DNA from: an uncultured Collinsella sp.
GTDB taxonomy: Bacteria; Actinomycetota; Coriobacteriia; Coriobacteriales; Coriobacteriaceae
Length of the DNA stretch: 64,000 nucleotides
Assembly (NCBI GenBank): GCA_902495525.1
Contig: CABUXL010000003.1
Location: forward strand, 24,669 to 88,668
Direction: 5' to 3'
Part shown: piece after piece, positions 1 through 9,194 of the stretch
Layout: each line of letters opens with the position of its first letter
How positions within the stretch are numbered: the first letter of the stretch is position 1
The notes under the pieces: model-generated
Told to the model about the DNA's origin: nothing
Database searches by the model: none
Seen by the model: the letters and a program-made list of their open reading frames with translations, nothing else
Translations under genes and position numbers: made by a program

Positions 1-465
1 ACGGCCGTCGACGCGCATCTCCTCGGTGCTGTGCGCCACAGAAGTGCCGATCAGAGACGACTGCTCAACACCCGCGGGTTCCAGGGCAAAAGTAGCCACG
101 TTGGTCTCGAAAAAGGCCTCAATCCCTGCCGCGGCCATACGGCGTGCAAGCTCCTCGATAACGTCCTCGCCAAAGCAGTCCTCGTGTACCACGCGTCCCT
201 CGACCTCGAGCGTGGCTCCCGCCATGGCAACGATGCCCGCGGGGTCGAGCGCACGCAAGCTGTCCGCGATGAGCCACAGGGGACGACCCGTGCAGATAAA
301 CGCCTGGTGTCCCGCGTCGCGCAGACGATGAAACGCCTCGACGACCGTCTGCGAGGGGTGAACCGCCGAAAAGTCCTTGTCGGTCATGTTGTCGGGATCG
401 AACGACGTCAGCGTGCCGTCCACGTCAAAAAAGAGCACGGAGGAATCGGGGCTCGCATCAATCAT
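1..465 (-). CDS. HAD-superfamily phosphatase, partial (C-terminus outside window)
   Basis: Only the N-terminal 155 codons are present; the frame is open to the left edge. The start is the ATG at 463-465, preceded by AAAGGAA. Near the N-terminus is the HAD motif I FFDVDGTLTS, whose first Asp is the expected nucleophile, and further in is FICTGRP, a typical motif II region with Thr. This arrangement is typical of Cof-type HAD hydrolases that dephosphorylate sugar phosphates or similar small molecules. The substrate cannot be told from the sequence. The gene is divergent from rlmKL, and the two share a short promoter region with a palindrome at 502-515. Confidence 0.8.
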   Translation of the reverse strand, partial: MIDASPDSSVLFFDVDGTLTSFDPDNMTDKDFSAVHPSQTVVEAFHRLRDAGHQAFICTGRPLWLIADSLRALDPAGIVAMAGATLEVEGRVVHEDCFGEDVIEELARRMAAAGIEAFFETNVATFALEPAGVEQSSLIGTSVAHSTEEMRVDGR

Positions 466-501
466 ATGGGTTCCTTTCGGGGGCGAGAGTAAACGAAGTA
501 T

Positions 502-515
502 CCATTATATAATGG
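502..515. promoter_or_regulatory. Perfect 14-bp palindrome with divergent -10 boxes
   Basis: CCATTATATAATGG is a perfect palindrome lying between the HAD gene and rlmKL. It contains TATAAT at 508-513 and the equivalent box on the other strand, so it can serve as the -10 element for both divergent genes. The promoter role is inferred. Confidence 0.45.
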
Positions 516-540
516 AGCGACGCAACCAGAGAGGTCACCC

Positions 541-3117
541 ATGGAATTTTACGCAAGCTGCCCCGAGGGCTTTGAGTCCGCACTCGCCGATGAGCTTAAA
601 CGCCTCGGGCTTTCGCATGTTCGCCGGCTGAAGGGCCGCGCTACATTTGAGGGCGAGCTCGAAGAAGGCTACCGCGCCTGCCTGTGGTCGCGCCTAGCGA
701 GCCGCGTGTTTGCGGTGCTCGGGCGCTTTGAGGCGCAGGATGCCGATGAACTGTACGACGGCGTTTACGACATCGCCTGGGAGAGCATTGTTCGCCCCGG
801 TGCCACCATCGCCATTACCGCCCGCGGCGTGACAGAGCAGCTGCGCAACACGCGTTTCTCGGCCCTGCGCGCCAAGGACGCGCTGTGCGACCGTCTGGCC
901 GAGACCACGGGCCGTCGCGCCGATGTCGACGCCGCCGACCCCGATGTTCACCTGCTGCTTTCGCTGCGCCAGCGCCGCGCGAGCATCAGCCTAGACCTTT
1001 CGGGAGACCCGCTGTTCAAGCGCCTGCCGCCCGCAGCGACCCGCGCCAGCGAGGGCGCGCACGTGCTGCGCCCCGACTACGCCGCCCTGGTGCTGGCGCA
1101 GGTCGGCTGGACCGCACTGTGCGAGCGCGAGCTAACGGCCGACGATTACGAAAACGAAGCGCTGCCCACGCTAATCGATGCCTCGTGCGCCGGCGGCGGC
1201 CTGTTGCTGGAAGCCGTGAACATTCTGACCGACCGCGCCCCGGGCGCCGCACGCGAGCGCTGGGGCTTTGAGGGCTGGCAGCTACACGACGCCGCTCTGT
1301 GGGAGCAGCTGCTTGCCGAGGCGCGCGAGCGCGAGGCGGCAGCGCGCGAGCGCCAGGCGCGCATCCTGGCCATGGACATTGACCCCACCGCCCGCAAGAC
1401 CGCTGAGCGCATGGTCAAGTGTGCCGGCTACAAGCGCTTTGTCGATTTTTGCGCCGCTAAGTCCGCCACCGTGCTGGACCACGCGGGCACTGTCGCCGGT
1501 GCCGCCCTCGTCGCGGATACGACCGAGACACCGCTTTCACTCATGCACGATGCCATGACGCTCATCGGCGAGCTGCGCCGCGCCCCCGAGCTCGCTTCGG
1601 CGCCGGTCGCCGCGCTCACCCGCGACGGATTGCTGGCCCGCGCGCTCCACGCCGAGCCCAAGCGCTCGATCGCCGTCATGCCCAACAACGAGGAGGCGGC
1701 TATTGAGGTTTGGCCCTCGCTCGACCACGCCGCCGCGGCATTTGAAGCAGCGATCAGCGCAGATGCCGAGGAACAGACCGCAGACGCTCATGACGAAGCC
1801 GCCGATACTCCCACGCCCGAACCTGCCGCCACGCTCGACCTGGGCGACGGCAAGCCGCTGCCCGTGCTCATCCCCGAGTCCGAGCAGTTCGCCAACCGCC
1901 TGCGCAAGAATGCCCGTCTGCGCCGCAAGTGGGCCAAGCGCGAGGGCGTGAGCTGCTACCGCGTCTACGATGCCGACCTACCCGACTACTCCGCCGCCAT
2001 CGACCTGTACGAGGGCTGCCCGCAGACGCCGGGCCGCTGGCTCGTCATCGCCGAATACGCCGCGCCCAAGACCATCGACCCCGCGCTGGCCCAGGCCCGC
2101 ATGCTCGACATCTTGGCCATTGCGCCCCGCATCCTGGATGTTCCCGCCGAGCATGTGCACGCCAAGGCCCGCATGCGTTCGCGCGGCGGCTCGCAGTACG
2201 GCAAGCAGGGCGCCGGCAAGGGCGGCTCGGGCGAGCGCGCCAATATCGCACGCCGTCGTCTGCCGCTCATCGAAGAGGGTGGACTCACCTTTGCCGTCAA
2301 CTTTGATGACTACCTGGATGTGGGCATCTTCTTGGATCACCGCGTCACCCGCAACCTGGTGCGCGAGCACGCCAAACAGGCACGCCGCTTCCTCAACCTG
2401 TTCGCCTACACCGGCACCGCCACCTGCTATGCGGCCGACGGCGGCGTCGAGGAAACCGTGACAGTCGACCTCTCCAACACCTACCTGGACTGGGCCGAGC
2501 GCAATATGCGCCAGAACGGCTTTGTGGGGCCGCAGCATCATTTTGTGCGCGACGACGTGCTCGCCTGGATTCGCGACCAGCGCCAGACGCGCAACCGCTG
2601 GGACCTGATTTTTGTCGACCCGCCCACGTTCTCGAACTCGTCCAAGATGGGCCGCCGTACCTGGGATGTCCAGCGCGACCATGTTGAGCTTTTGGCCGGC
2701 GTATCGCGCCTGCTCGCGCAGGGCGGCCATGCCATCTTTAGCTGCAACCTGCGCGGCTTCCGTCCCGAAACGCGCAAGCTCGCGCGCGCGGGCGTCGTGC
2801 TGGAGGACATTACGACGCAGACCATTCCCGAGGACTTCGCGCGCAACCAGAAGGTGCACCACTGCTATATCGTGCGCCGCCTGCCCATCGAGGACGCCAT
2901 GGCCGAGGTCGGCTTTAGCGCCGAGGAGATTGCCGAGCGAACCGAGGAGCTGCGCAACCCCGAGGCCCGCAAGCCTCGCGCGGCAGCGCCCGCGCACGCG
3001 CAGGCAGGCGACCAGGGGCCGCACGGCAACGGCAAGTCCAACTTTGCTGGCAAACCCTCCCCTGCCGGCAAGTCCAAAAAGAAGAAGTTCTACGCCAGCA
3101 AGCCCAAGGGCAAATAG
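541..3117 (+). CDS. rlmKL: 23S rRNA methyltransferase RlmKL (RlmL half degenerate)
   Basis: An 858-aa protein collinear with E. coli RlmKL (about 702 aa), which makes m2G2445 and m7G2069 in 23S rRNA. An N-terminal THUMP region is followed by the RlmL-like part, with RWGFEGWQLHDAALW as in the family. From about residue 450 the RlmK half follows (NRLRKN, then VDPPTFSNSS near residue 691), with its SAM and catalytic motifs intact. In the RlmL half the usual DPxCGSGT is DASCAGGG (about residue 213). The NPPYG catalytic motif is absent, with VADTTETPL near residue 324 in its place. A low-complexity Ala/Asp/Glu insert (about 400-440) and a basic Lys-rich tail explain the extra length. The start is ATG with GAGG 7 nt upstream. 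m7G activity is likely; m2G activity is doubtful. Confidence 0.9.
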   Translation: MEFYASCPEGFESALADELKRLGLSHVRRLKGRATFEGELEEGYRACLWSRLASRVFAVLGRFEAQDADELYDGVYDIAWESIVRPGATIAITARGVTEQLRNTRFSALRAKDALCDRLAETTGRRADVDAADPDVHLLLSLRQRRASISLDLSGDPLFKRLPPAATRASEGAHVLRPDYAALVLAQVGWTALCERELTADDYENEALPTLIDASCAGGGLLLEAVNILTDRAPGAARERWGFEGWQLHDAALWEQLLAEAREREAAARERQARILAMDIDPTARKTAERMVKCAGYKRFVDFCAAKSATVLDHAGTVAGAALVADTTETPLSLMHDAMTLIGELRRAPELASAPVAALTRDGLLARALHAEPKRSIAVMPNNEEAAIEVWPSLDHAAAAFEAAISADAEEQTADAHDEAADTPTPEPAATLDLGDGKPLPVLIPESEQFANRLRKNARLRRKWAKREGVSCYRVYDADLPDYSAAIDLYEGCPQTPGRWLVIAEYAAPKTIDPALAQARMLDILAIAPRILDVPAEHVHAKARMRSRGGSQYGKQGAGKGGSGERANIARRRLPLIEEGGLTFAVNFDDYLDVGIFLDHRVTRNLVREHAKQARRFLNLFAYTGTATCYAADGGVEETVTVDLSNTYLDWAERNMRQNGFVGPQHHFVRDDVLAWIRDQRQTRNRWDLIFVDPPTFSNSSKMGRRTWDVQRDHVELLAGVSRLLAQGGHAIFSCNLRGFRPETRKLARAGVVLEDITTQTIPEDFARNQKVHHCYIVRRLPIEDAMAEVGFSAEEIAERTEELRNPEARKPRAAAPAHAQAGDQGPHGNGKSNFAGKPSPAGKSKKKKFYASKPKGK

Positions 3118-3122
3118 ACAAC

Positions 3123-3187
3123 GTTGCGGTGGAATACGGACTGTTTTGCCTGGAATTAGGCAAATTTAGACCGTATTTCACCGCAAC
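3123..3187. repeat. Intergenic inverted repeat, GTTGCGGTG family, copy 1
   Basis: The element begins GTTGCGGTGGAATACGG and ends with the near-complement CCGTATTTCACCGCAAC. A second hairpin (TTTTGCC / GGCAAA) sits inside. It lies between the convergent rlmKL and response-regulator genes and could act as a bidirectional terminator. The same termini recur at 32709-32772, and a half copy lies at 55144. Confidence 0.7.
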
Positions 3188-3212
3188 TCATATTGGGATG
3201 GCGGATGCCGAC

Positions 3213-3926
3213 CTATCCCTGGATGACCAATCGGTAACCAATACCCACGTGCGTCTGGATATAGCGCGGATGCGCGGGGTCGGACTCGATCTTCTTACGC
3301 AACGTGCCCATAAAGACACGCAGGCTCGCCAGGTCGCTCTTGGTCGCCGTGCCCCAAATCTCGTGCAGGATAAACTGGTGCGTCAGTACCTTGTCGGCGT
3401 TATGCGCCAGCAGGCACAGGAGCTTATACTCGATCGGCGTCAGATGCAGTTCCTCGCCATCCATCGTGGCGATGCCGGCATCAAAATCGATATGCAGCTC
3501 ACCGGTATCGAACGAGCCCTCGGAGACAACGCCGCCCGTCTGCGCATACGAAAGGCGCCTGAGCGTCGTGCGAATGCGCGCGAGCAGTTCCTCGACCGAA
3601 AACGGCTTGGTCAGATAGTCGTCGGCGCCGGCATCGAGCGCGCGGATTTTGTCCGTATCCTCGCTGCGCGCCGAGACCACGATAATCGGCATGCCCGACC
3701 ATGTGCGCACCGACTCCACCACCTTGACGCCGTCCATATCGGGCAGGCCCAGATCGAGCAGCACAATGCTCGGCGCCTGCGACGAGGCGGCGGCGATGGC
3801 GGCATGGGCGGTCTCCACAGCCATATGGCGCAAGCCGTGCGCCTCGAGCGCGGCAACGATAAGGTTGCGAACGGCGGGGTCGTCCTCAACGACCAAGATG
3901 AGCGGTTTTACGGCAGAGTTCGGCAC
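3213..3926 (-). CDS. kdpE: OmpR-family response regulator, KdpE-like
   Basis: A 237-aa response regulator. The receiver has the acidic pair VVEDD near residue 15, the phospho-acceptor Asp58 in LLDLGLPD, and Lys107 in LTKPF. A winged-helix DNA-binding domain follows (HLTPIEYKLL, then a C-terminal GIGYRL). Sequence and length match KdpE. The start is a GTG at 3924-3926 with AAGGAG upstream, rather than an in-frame ATG further up; this places it 4 nt after the stop of the histidine kinase gene, so the two are translationally coupled. No kdpFABC genes are nearby; the transporter next to this pair is Kup. The name is therefore by similarity, and the regulon is unknown. Confidence 0.85.
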   Translation of the reverse strand: MPNSAVKPLILVVEDDPAVRNLIVAALEAHGLRHMAVETAHAAIAAASSQAPSIVLLDLGLPDMDGVKVVESVRTWSGMPIIVVSARSEDTDKIRALDAGADDYLTKPFSVEELLARIRTTLRRLSYAQTGGVVSEGSFDTGELHIDFDAGIATMDGEELHLTPIEYKLLCLLAHNADKVLTHQFILHEIWGTATKSDLASLRVFMGTLRKKIESDPAHPRYIQTHVGIGYRLVIQG

Positions 3927-3930
3927 AGCG

Positions 3931-5556
3931 CTACTCCTTATCAAACGAAACGTCGGCGGCGGGAAGTTCAATCGTAAAGACCGAACCGTGCGGGTCCGCC
4001 GCGGCAACCTCTATGCTACCGCCATGCGCCAACGCAATGGAACGGCAGAGCGAAAGACCCAGGCCAACGCTGCGGTGGCTGTCGGCCAGACCATGGTTGG
4101 CGGTATAGAACGACTCGAAGATCCGCTCGCGGTCCTCGGATGCGATGCCCGGACCATCGTCGGCCACCGAGCACGCCACGCGTCCATCGTCGACGCTAAT
4201 CGAAATCATGATATGCGAGCCCGCGGGCGTATAGGTGATGGCGTTGTTCACCAGATTGACCACCAGCTGCACCATCAGGCGTGCATCGACGTTGACGAGC
4301 GCCGGCTCATCGCACGCCACCACCTTAAGGTCGTGCTCGCGCACGGCAGGGTTCACGTGGCGCAGCGCCTCCTCGACGATATCGTCCATGAGCTCGAGCG
4401 TGGTCGACAGGCGCATGCCGCCACCCTCGAGCTTGGTGATGGCGAGCAGGTTCTCGACGGTGGCGTTGAGCCACAGCGCATCCGAGCGAATGGATAGAAG
4501 CAGGCCGCGGCGCGTCTGGGCATCGAGCACTGCAGTGCCGGTCGAGCCCTGGTCGAGCAGCACGTCGGCATTACCCGAAATACTGGTAAGCGGCGTGCGC
4601 AGATCGTGCGAGATGGAGCGCAGCAGGTTGGCGCGCAGCTGTTCGTTTTTGGCGAGCACCGCCGCTTCCTCGCGGGCCTCCATGGCGCGGGCGCGGTCGA
4701 GCGCCAGCTCGCCTTCGCTCACGATGGCATCGGCAAGCGTCCGCTCCTCGTGCGTCAGCACGTCGGGCTCGGCAACGATGGCCAGCACGCCCACCACCGA
4801 GGCGGGGTCGCCCGAGCGGACGAAGCCGTCGCCTGTGCGAACCGTCAGGTAGATGCCAAAAAACGCCGAGCCGCCATAGGTGGCATCGAGCGGCGTTCCC
4901 ACATAGGCGGACGCCGAGAGCCGCGGCGGCATCTGCGGCGCCAGTTCATGCACCGGCGCGGCATCGCCCACGGCCGTGTATGTCGCGCGCGGCAGCAGGT
5001 CATCGCCCTCGGCGTCGGCGCTGTACCACACGACCGGACAGCCCGAAAGACGCGCCAGCTGCGTTGCCATGGCATGGACAATCTGCTGCTGATCGGCGCA
5101 GCGCTGCAACATGCGGTTGGTCTCGAGCACCATATGCGTGCGGCGGTCGCTGGCGGCAGCCTGTGCCAAGGCGCGGCGCAGGGCCAACGCAATCGAGCTC
5201 GACACAAGCGAGACCACGAACATGATGAAGAACATGCCGGGATAGACGCGGTCGATAAGCGACAGCGAGTAGCGCGGGTCGACAAACAAGAAGTTGTAGA
5301 GCGCCACGGCGGCAGCCGAGCTCAGCAAGCAATACAGGCGACTCCAGGTAAAGAATGCGCACAGCTGAACGGCGAACACATAGACGATCATGATACTCGG
5401 CGCGAGACCCGGATGGTCGAGCAGCGCGCCCACAATCGTCGCCGCGACCAGCAGCCCCACTGATACGCAGGCGTCATACAGAGGAGTGCGGCGCGTCAGC
5501 GTTGTGCGCCGCCACCAAAAGCTATCGGCAATATCGCCGTCCGTACGGACGTCCAT
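3931..5556 (-). CDS. Sensor histidine kinase, KdpD C-terminal type (no KdpD/Usp N-terminus)
   Basis: A 541-aa membrane kinase. Residues about 27-125 hold four hydrophobic segments of the DUF4118 type found in KdpD. A GAF-like region follows (about 140-290), then HisKA with SISHDLRTPL (His317) and an HATPase domain with NLVNNAITYTP, DDGPGI and GLGLSL. Full KdpD is about 890 aa and starts with an ATP-binding KdpD domain plus a Usp domain; both are missing here. The kinase starts at its own ATG behind AGAGGGG, so this is a short architecture and not an obvious truncation. It is upstream of, and coupled to, the response regulator. The likely signal is potassium limitation or ionic or turgor stress, inferred from the family. 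Confidence 0.85.
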   Translation of the reverse strand: MDVRTDGDIADSFWWRRTTLTRRTPLYDACVSVGLLVAATIVGALLDHPGLAPSIMIVYVFAVQLCAFFTWSRLYCLLSSAAAVALYNFLFVDPRYSLSLIDRVYPGMFFIMFVVSLVSSSIALALRRALAQAAASDRRTHMVLETNRMLQRCADQQQIVHAMATQLARLSGCPVVWYSADAEGDDLLPRATYTAVGDAAPVHELAPQMPPRLSASAYVGTPLDATYGGSAFFGIYLTVRTGDGFVRSGDPASVVGVLAIVAEPDVLTHEERTLADAIVSEGELALDRARAMEAREEAAVLAKNEQLRANLLRSISHDLRTPLTSISGNADVLLDQGSTGTAVLDAQTRRGLLLSIRSDALWLNATVENLLAITKLEGGGMRLSTTLELMDDIVEEALRHVNPAVREHDLKVVACDEPALVNVDARLMVQLVVNLVNNAITYTPAGSHIMISISVDDGRVACSVADDGPGIASEDRERIFESFYTANHGLADSHRSVGLGLSLCRSIALAHGGSIEVAAADPHGSVFTIELPAADVSFDKE

Positions 5557-5584
5557 CAGCGCCCCACCCCTCTCTCAAAAACAA

Positions 5585-5618
5585 AAACCACCACAAAGGG
5601 GCACCTTTGTGGTGGTTT
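5585..5618. terminator. Strong hairpin, 15-bp perfect stem
   Basis: Arms 5585-5599 and 5604-5618 (AAACCACCACAAAGG and its complement) enclose GGCA. It lies between the small membrane-protein gene and the kinase gene, so it can separate the kup transcript from the two-component operon. A shorter variant of the same stem occurs at 51421-51455. Confidence 0.7.
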
Positions 5619-5663
5619 CCCTTGTGGTGGTTCCAAGTGTATAGCCTTTGCAACCTGCAGTCG

Positions 5664-5858
5664 TTAGACAAACAGCACGTGCGCGAGCAGTGCGCACACG
5701 CACACCGCTCCAAATACCAGTGCCACGATCGAGATCACGCGGTCGGCCATGTCCATGTTGGCGCGATTCGTAAAGAACCGATCTTCGGCGGCGTCGACGC
5801 GCGCCTCACGCACCATTTCGACCACCGCCTCGCGGCCATCAAGCGCCTTTGTTTCCAT
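5664..5858 (-). CDS. Small single-span membrane protein
   Basis: A 64-aa protein starting at the ATG at 5856-5858, which has GGGGAGG just upstream; a longer in-frame start lacks such a site. The N-terminal 45 residues are charged and probably helical, with many Glu, Arg and Asp. The C-terminal 20 residues form one hydrophobic segment (VISIVALVFGAVCVCALLAH). It follows kup by about 60 nt on the same strand and precedes the KdpDE-like pair. I do not recognise the family. Its position suggests an accessory or regulatory peptide for the potassium transporter or the sensor kinase. Confidence 0.6.
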   Translation of the reverse strand: METKALDGREAVVEMVREARVDAAEDRFFTNRANMDMADRVISIVALVFGAVCVCALLAHVLFV

Positions 5859-5919
5859 GTTTGCCTCCCCAGCCTCAATCTTGTCCATCGAAAACCAGCT
5901 CCATGCAGCCTGTCGGCGC

Positions 5920-7947
5920 CTACGGCCGCTCGTTGGGAGCCAGGCGCTGCATCTTATTCACGGCCTTGAACTTGGTGAACAGCGGCACGTACTCAAAGCT
6001 CACGTTGGAGTTCTCCAGGCCATACCAACGTGCGGGCGTGCCGGCGGCGCGGCGGATGATGTACTTGAGCGTGATGGCCGTGCGCTCGCTGGGCTCCACG
6101 TCGCTCTCGGGCGCCAGAAGCTTACGGATCAGGACGAACTTGAACGTACCGATGTTACCCGGATCCTTGTAGACCGAGTAGTCATGCGTCTGCGGCGGCA
6201 GCTCGCCGGTGGCAGCCAGGTCCTGAACAACCTGACGCAGGTAGGCATTGACGCGCTGGTTGATCTTGTAGCCCAGGTACAGATGCACGCGGAACACGTA
6301 GTCGGTGCCGAACGTCTCGACCGAATAGGCAAAGGTGTGCGGTTCGTCCATGGTCTCGACGTTCACAAACCACCAGGCGTGGGCACGCTTGGGATGCTTG
6401 TCCAAGATCGAGTAGACGATATCGCGGTCGATGTAGTCGGTATGGGTGTCCTTGGTCAGGTACACGACGTTGTCGCTCATGCGCTCGTAACGGTCGTCGT
6501 CGCGCAGGCGCTTGAGCTGCGGCAGGTAGCTACGCAGCGGCAGCAGCGTAAACTGGCGCTGCTCGACCGCCGTGCCGTTGTACCAGCACACCATAATGCC
6601 CATGATGAGTGCAGCCATGAGGATGGTGAAGTAGCCGCCGTGAAAGAACTTGGTGAGCGAGCTCACGAAGAAGAAGCCTTCGAGCAAAAGGAAGAAGGCC
6701 GCGAAGATCCACGGAGCAACCTTGAGCTTGCGCTCCTCGTGCAGGTAGAAGAAGAGCAGCAGCGTGGTGCACATCATAGTCAGCGTAATGGCAAGGCCGT
6801 AGGCGGCTTCCATATGCGCCGAGTTCTGGAACAGCAGCACCACGATGACGCAGCCGACAAGCATAACGTTGTTGACCATGGGGATGTAGAGCTGGCCCTT
6901 GGTCTCGGCAGGGTAGAAGACCTGCATGTGCGGCATAAGGTCCAGGCGGCTGGCCTCGGACACCAGCGAGAATGCGCCGGTGATGAGCGCCTGCGAGGCG
7001 ATGATGGCCGCGATGGTGGAAAGGCCGACGGCAAACGGGCGCAGGCCCGGGGCGAGCATCTGGTAGAACGGGTTGAGGTCGGCAATGCCCATGAGCTCGG
7101 GGTTTGCGGCGTTGTTCATAAGCCAAGCACCCTGGCCCATATAGGAAAGCAGCAGGCAGCACTTAACGAACGGCCAGGTGGCGTAGATGTTGCCGCGGCC
7201 GACGTGGCCCATGTCGGAGTAGAGCGCCTCGGCACCGGTGGTGGCGAGGAAGCAGCTGCCCAGAATCATGATGCCCGCGTGGTTGTTGGGGCTTAGCAAA
7301 AAGGCGATGCCGCGCACCGGGTTGAGGCACAGCAGCACGGCGGGGTGCTGGAAGACAAAGAACAGACCCGTGCCGCCCAGGAACAGAAACCACAGCGTCA
7401 TGATGGGGCCAAAGGCGTGACCGATCTTGGCCGTACCGATGCGCTGTACCAAGAAGAGCACGATGATGATGGCGAGCGTAATGGCGACGACGCGGCCCTG
7501 GTCATCGCCCAGCACGGCATGAACCGCCGGGATAGTGCGCAGGCCCTCGATGGCCGTGGTAACGGTAACGGCCGGCGTCAGGATGCCGTCGGCGAGCAAC
7601 GCGGCGCCACCCAGCATGGCGGGGATGATAAGCCACTTGCCGCAACGCTTGACCAGGCTGTACAGGGCAAAGATGCCGCCCTCGCCATGGTTATCGGCGC
7701 GCAGCGAGATGAGCACATACTTGATGGTGGTCAGCAGCGTGACCGTCCACACGACAAGGGAGAGCGCGCCGAGCACGAACTCCTCCGTGACGCTTCCGAT
7801 ACCGCCGTTGCCGGCAACGAGCGCCTTGGTTACATACATAGGGCTGGTGCCGATATCGCCGTACACCACGCCCAGCGTGACGAGCATCGCCGAGATGCTC
7901 ACAGGAATCGCAGCGTGCGAGGCTGCCTCCTTGGCCTTTTGTTCCAT
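5920..7947 (-). CDS. kup: Potassium uptake protein Kup
   Basis: A 675-aa member of the KUP/HAK potassium-proton symporter family. The N-terminal region carries the family signature VVYGDIGTSPMY, and GALSLVVWTVTLLTTIKYV follows. About twelve membrane segments are followed by a ~170-residue cytoplasmic tail. The start is the ATG at 7945-7947 behind GGGAGG, not the upstream in-frame codon. A TATAAT at 7983-7988 on the minus strand fits as its -10 box. It stands directly upstream of a small membrane protein and a KdpDE-like regulator pair, which suggests a shared potassium-homeostasis role. Confidence 0.93.
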   Translation of the reverse strand: MEQKAKEAASHAAIPVSISAMLVTLGVVYGDIGTSPMYVTKALVAGNGGIGSVTEEFVLGALSLVVWTVTLLTTIKYVLISLRADNHGEGGIFALYSLVKRCGKWLIIPAMLGGAALLADGILTPAVTVTTAIEGLRTIPAVHAVLGDDQGRVVAITLAIIIVLFLVQRIGTAKIGHAFGPIMTLWFLFLGGTGLFFVFQHPAVLLCLNPVRGIAFLLSPNNHAGIMILGSCFLATTGAEALYSDMGHVGRGNIYATWPFVKCCLLLSYMGQGAWLMNNAANPELMGIADLNPFYQMLAPGLRPFAVGLSTIAAIIASQALITGAFSLVSEASRLDLMPHMQVFYPAETKGQLYIPMVNNVMLVGCVIVVLLFQNSAHMEAAYGLAITLTMMCTTLLLFFYLHEERKLKVAPWIFAAFFLLLEGFFFVSSLTKFFHGGYFTILMAALIMGIMVCWYNGTAVEQRQFTLLPLRSYLPQLKRLRDDDRYERMSDNVVYLTKDTHTDYIDRDIVYSILDKHPKRAHAWWFVNVETMDEPHTFAYSVETFGTDYVFRVHLYLGYKINQRVNAYLRQVVQDLAATGELPPQTHDYSVYKDPGNIGTFKFVLIRKLLAPESDVEPSERTAITLKYIIRRAAGTPARWYGLENSNVSFEYVPLFTKFKAVNKMQRLAPNERP

Positions 7948-8072
7948 AAGCCGGTTTCCTCCCAACTTTAATGTTCGAAGGGATTATAGGTAATCGGCCC
8001 ATGTTTTAATGCACTGTTTTCCCAGCTAGATAAAGATTTATACAGTCTTTAGGCCACCGCGGCGATATGAAG

Positions 8073-8101
8073 TGTGACAAAGGGACTATCCCCTTGTCAC
8101 A
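8073..8101. repeat. TGTGACAAAGGG palindromic repeat, copy 1
   Basis: TGTGACAAAGGG is followed five bases later by its near-complement CCCCTTGTCACA. It begins 4 nt after the stop of the nitroreductase gene. Related copies end next to an ABC gene (39621-39649) and the KbaZ-like gene (58321-58348). The constant position after stop codons suggests a terminator or mRNA 3'-end role. Confidence 0.65.
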
Positions 8102-8105
8102 TTCG

Positions 8106-8981
8106 TCATTTTCCGAGCCAGTTTTTGAACCACCACTCCATGGAGCGGCTCATCTCGGCCATAAAGGGGCTCGTGTGCTTGCGGGTGTAGATATCCACGA
8201 CGCGCTCCCCCACCTCGCGGGCGTGCGGGCGAAACATCGCATCCATCTCGGCCACCTGCGCGTCCATGGTCGCAGCATCGGCGCGGCAGTAGCGCTCCTC
8301 GTGCACCAGGTTCACCACGGGGTGCGCGATTGCCGGGCGCTCCTTACGGGGCGTGCCGATGATGAGCATCGACAGCGGCATGGTATAGGGCGGCAGATCG
8401 AGCAGCGCGGCAACTTCCTCGGCGTTCTCGACGATGTCGCCGATATAGCAGCTCCCCAGCCCCAGGGCCTCGGCGGCAACCACGGCGTTTTGCGCGGCGA
8501 TCACGGCATCCTGAGCCGCGATGGCAAAGTCGCCCAGACCCGGCGCGCGGCGGGGCGCCTTGCCCGTACGCTCTACAAACTCGGGCTCAAAGCAGCCCAC
8601 GTGCTCAAACAGATCGATCCACTTGGCATAGTCGACCACAAATATAAGTACCCAGGGCGCCTTGGCGATCATGGGCTGGTGGTCGCACAGGTCGGCCAGG
8701 CGGTCGAGCGTTGCCTGCTCGCGGATGCTCACGATGGAATACATCATCATGGCGCCCGCCGACGGCGCGCGGCTCGCCGCATGCAAGATCGCCGCCCGCT
8801 GCTCGTCGGTCACCGCCACGGGACGGTCGTCGTCATCACGCGCGAAGGCACGCGTGGACGAGCGGTGTTCCAAGATGTCCAGCGCCGCGTTGCCCGTAGT
8901 CTCGACCGGATAGCCGCCCGCGTCCACGCCCACAGCTCCGCCGCAGTACTCGGTGCCCGTCATACAAACCTGCTCGCCCAT
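8106..8981 (-). CDS. Nitroreductase-family oxidoreductase
   Basis: A 291-aa protein of the FMN-dependent nitroreductase fold. HRSSTRAF near residue 40 is the usual N-terminal flavin-binding stretch. SRAPSAGAM, the AAEALGLGSCYIG helix and the PLSMLIIGTP strand follow the family pattern. The C-terminus is about 50 residues longer than in minimal nitroreductases. The start is ATG behind GAGGAT. The physiological substrate (quinone, nitroaromatic or flavin) cannot be told. It is the only gene of its transcription unit. Confidence 0.85.
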   Translation of the reverse strand: MGEQVCMTGTEYCGGAVGVDAGGYPVETTGNAALDILEHRSSTRAFARDDDDRPVAVTDEQRAAILHAASRAPSAGAMMMYSIVSIREQATLDRLADLCDHQPMIAKAPWVLIFVVDYAKWIDLFEHVGCFEPEFVERTGKAPRRAPGLGDFAIAAQDAVIAAQNAVVAAEALGLGSCYIGDIVENAEEVAALLDLPPYTMPLSMLIIGTPRKERPAIAHPVVNLVHEERYCRADAATMDAQVAEMDAMFRPHAREVGERVVDIYTRKHTSPFMAEMSRSMEWWFKNWLGK

Positions 8982-9194
8982 AGCTCTATCCTCGCTAATT
9001 CTTTAAGAAGCCTTTACGTTTCCGTGTAATTCCCGTCCATTATCGCGCAGGCCGCCACTACATTGCGCCACACCGCCGCACGTGCGCGTTAATATGGCTG
9101 GTTGTTGTGCGCAGCCACCAATTGCAGCGCATATCTTGGTAACAATCGGGTAAACCCCCGCTTTCGTACGTTTTAGTTTGTGAGGAGTCTCAGC

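Noticed and set aside
1978..3024. A 348-codon minus-strand frame inside rlmKL
   Set aside because: It lies fully within a well-supported gene and has no family features.
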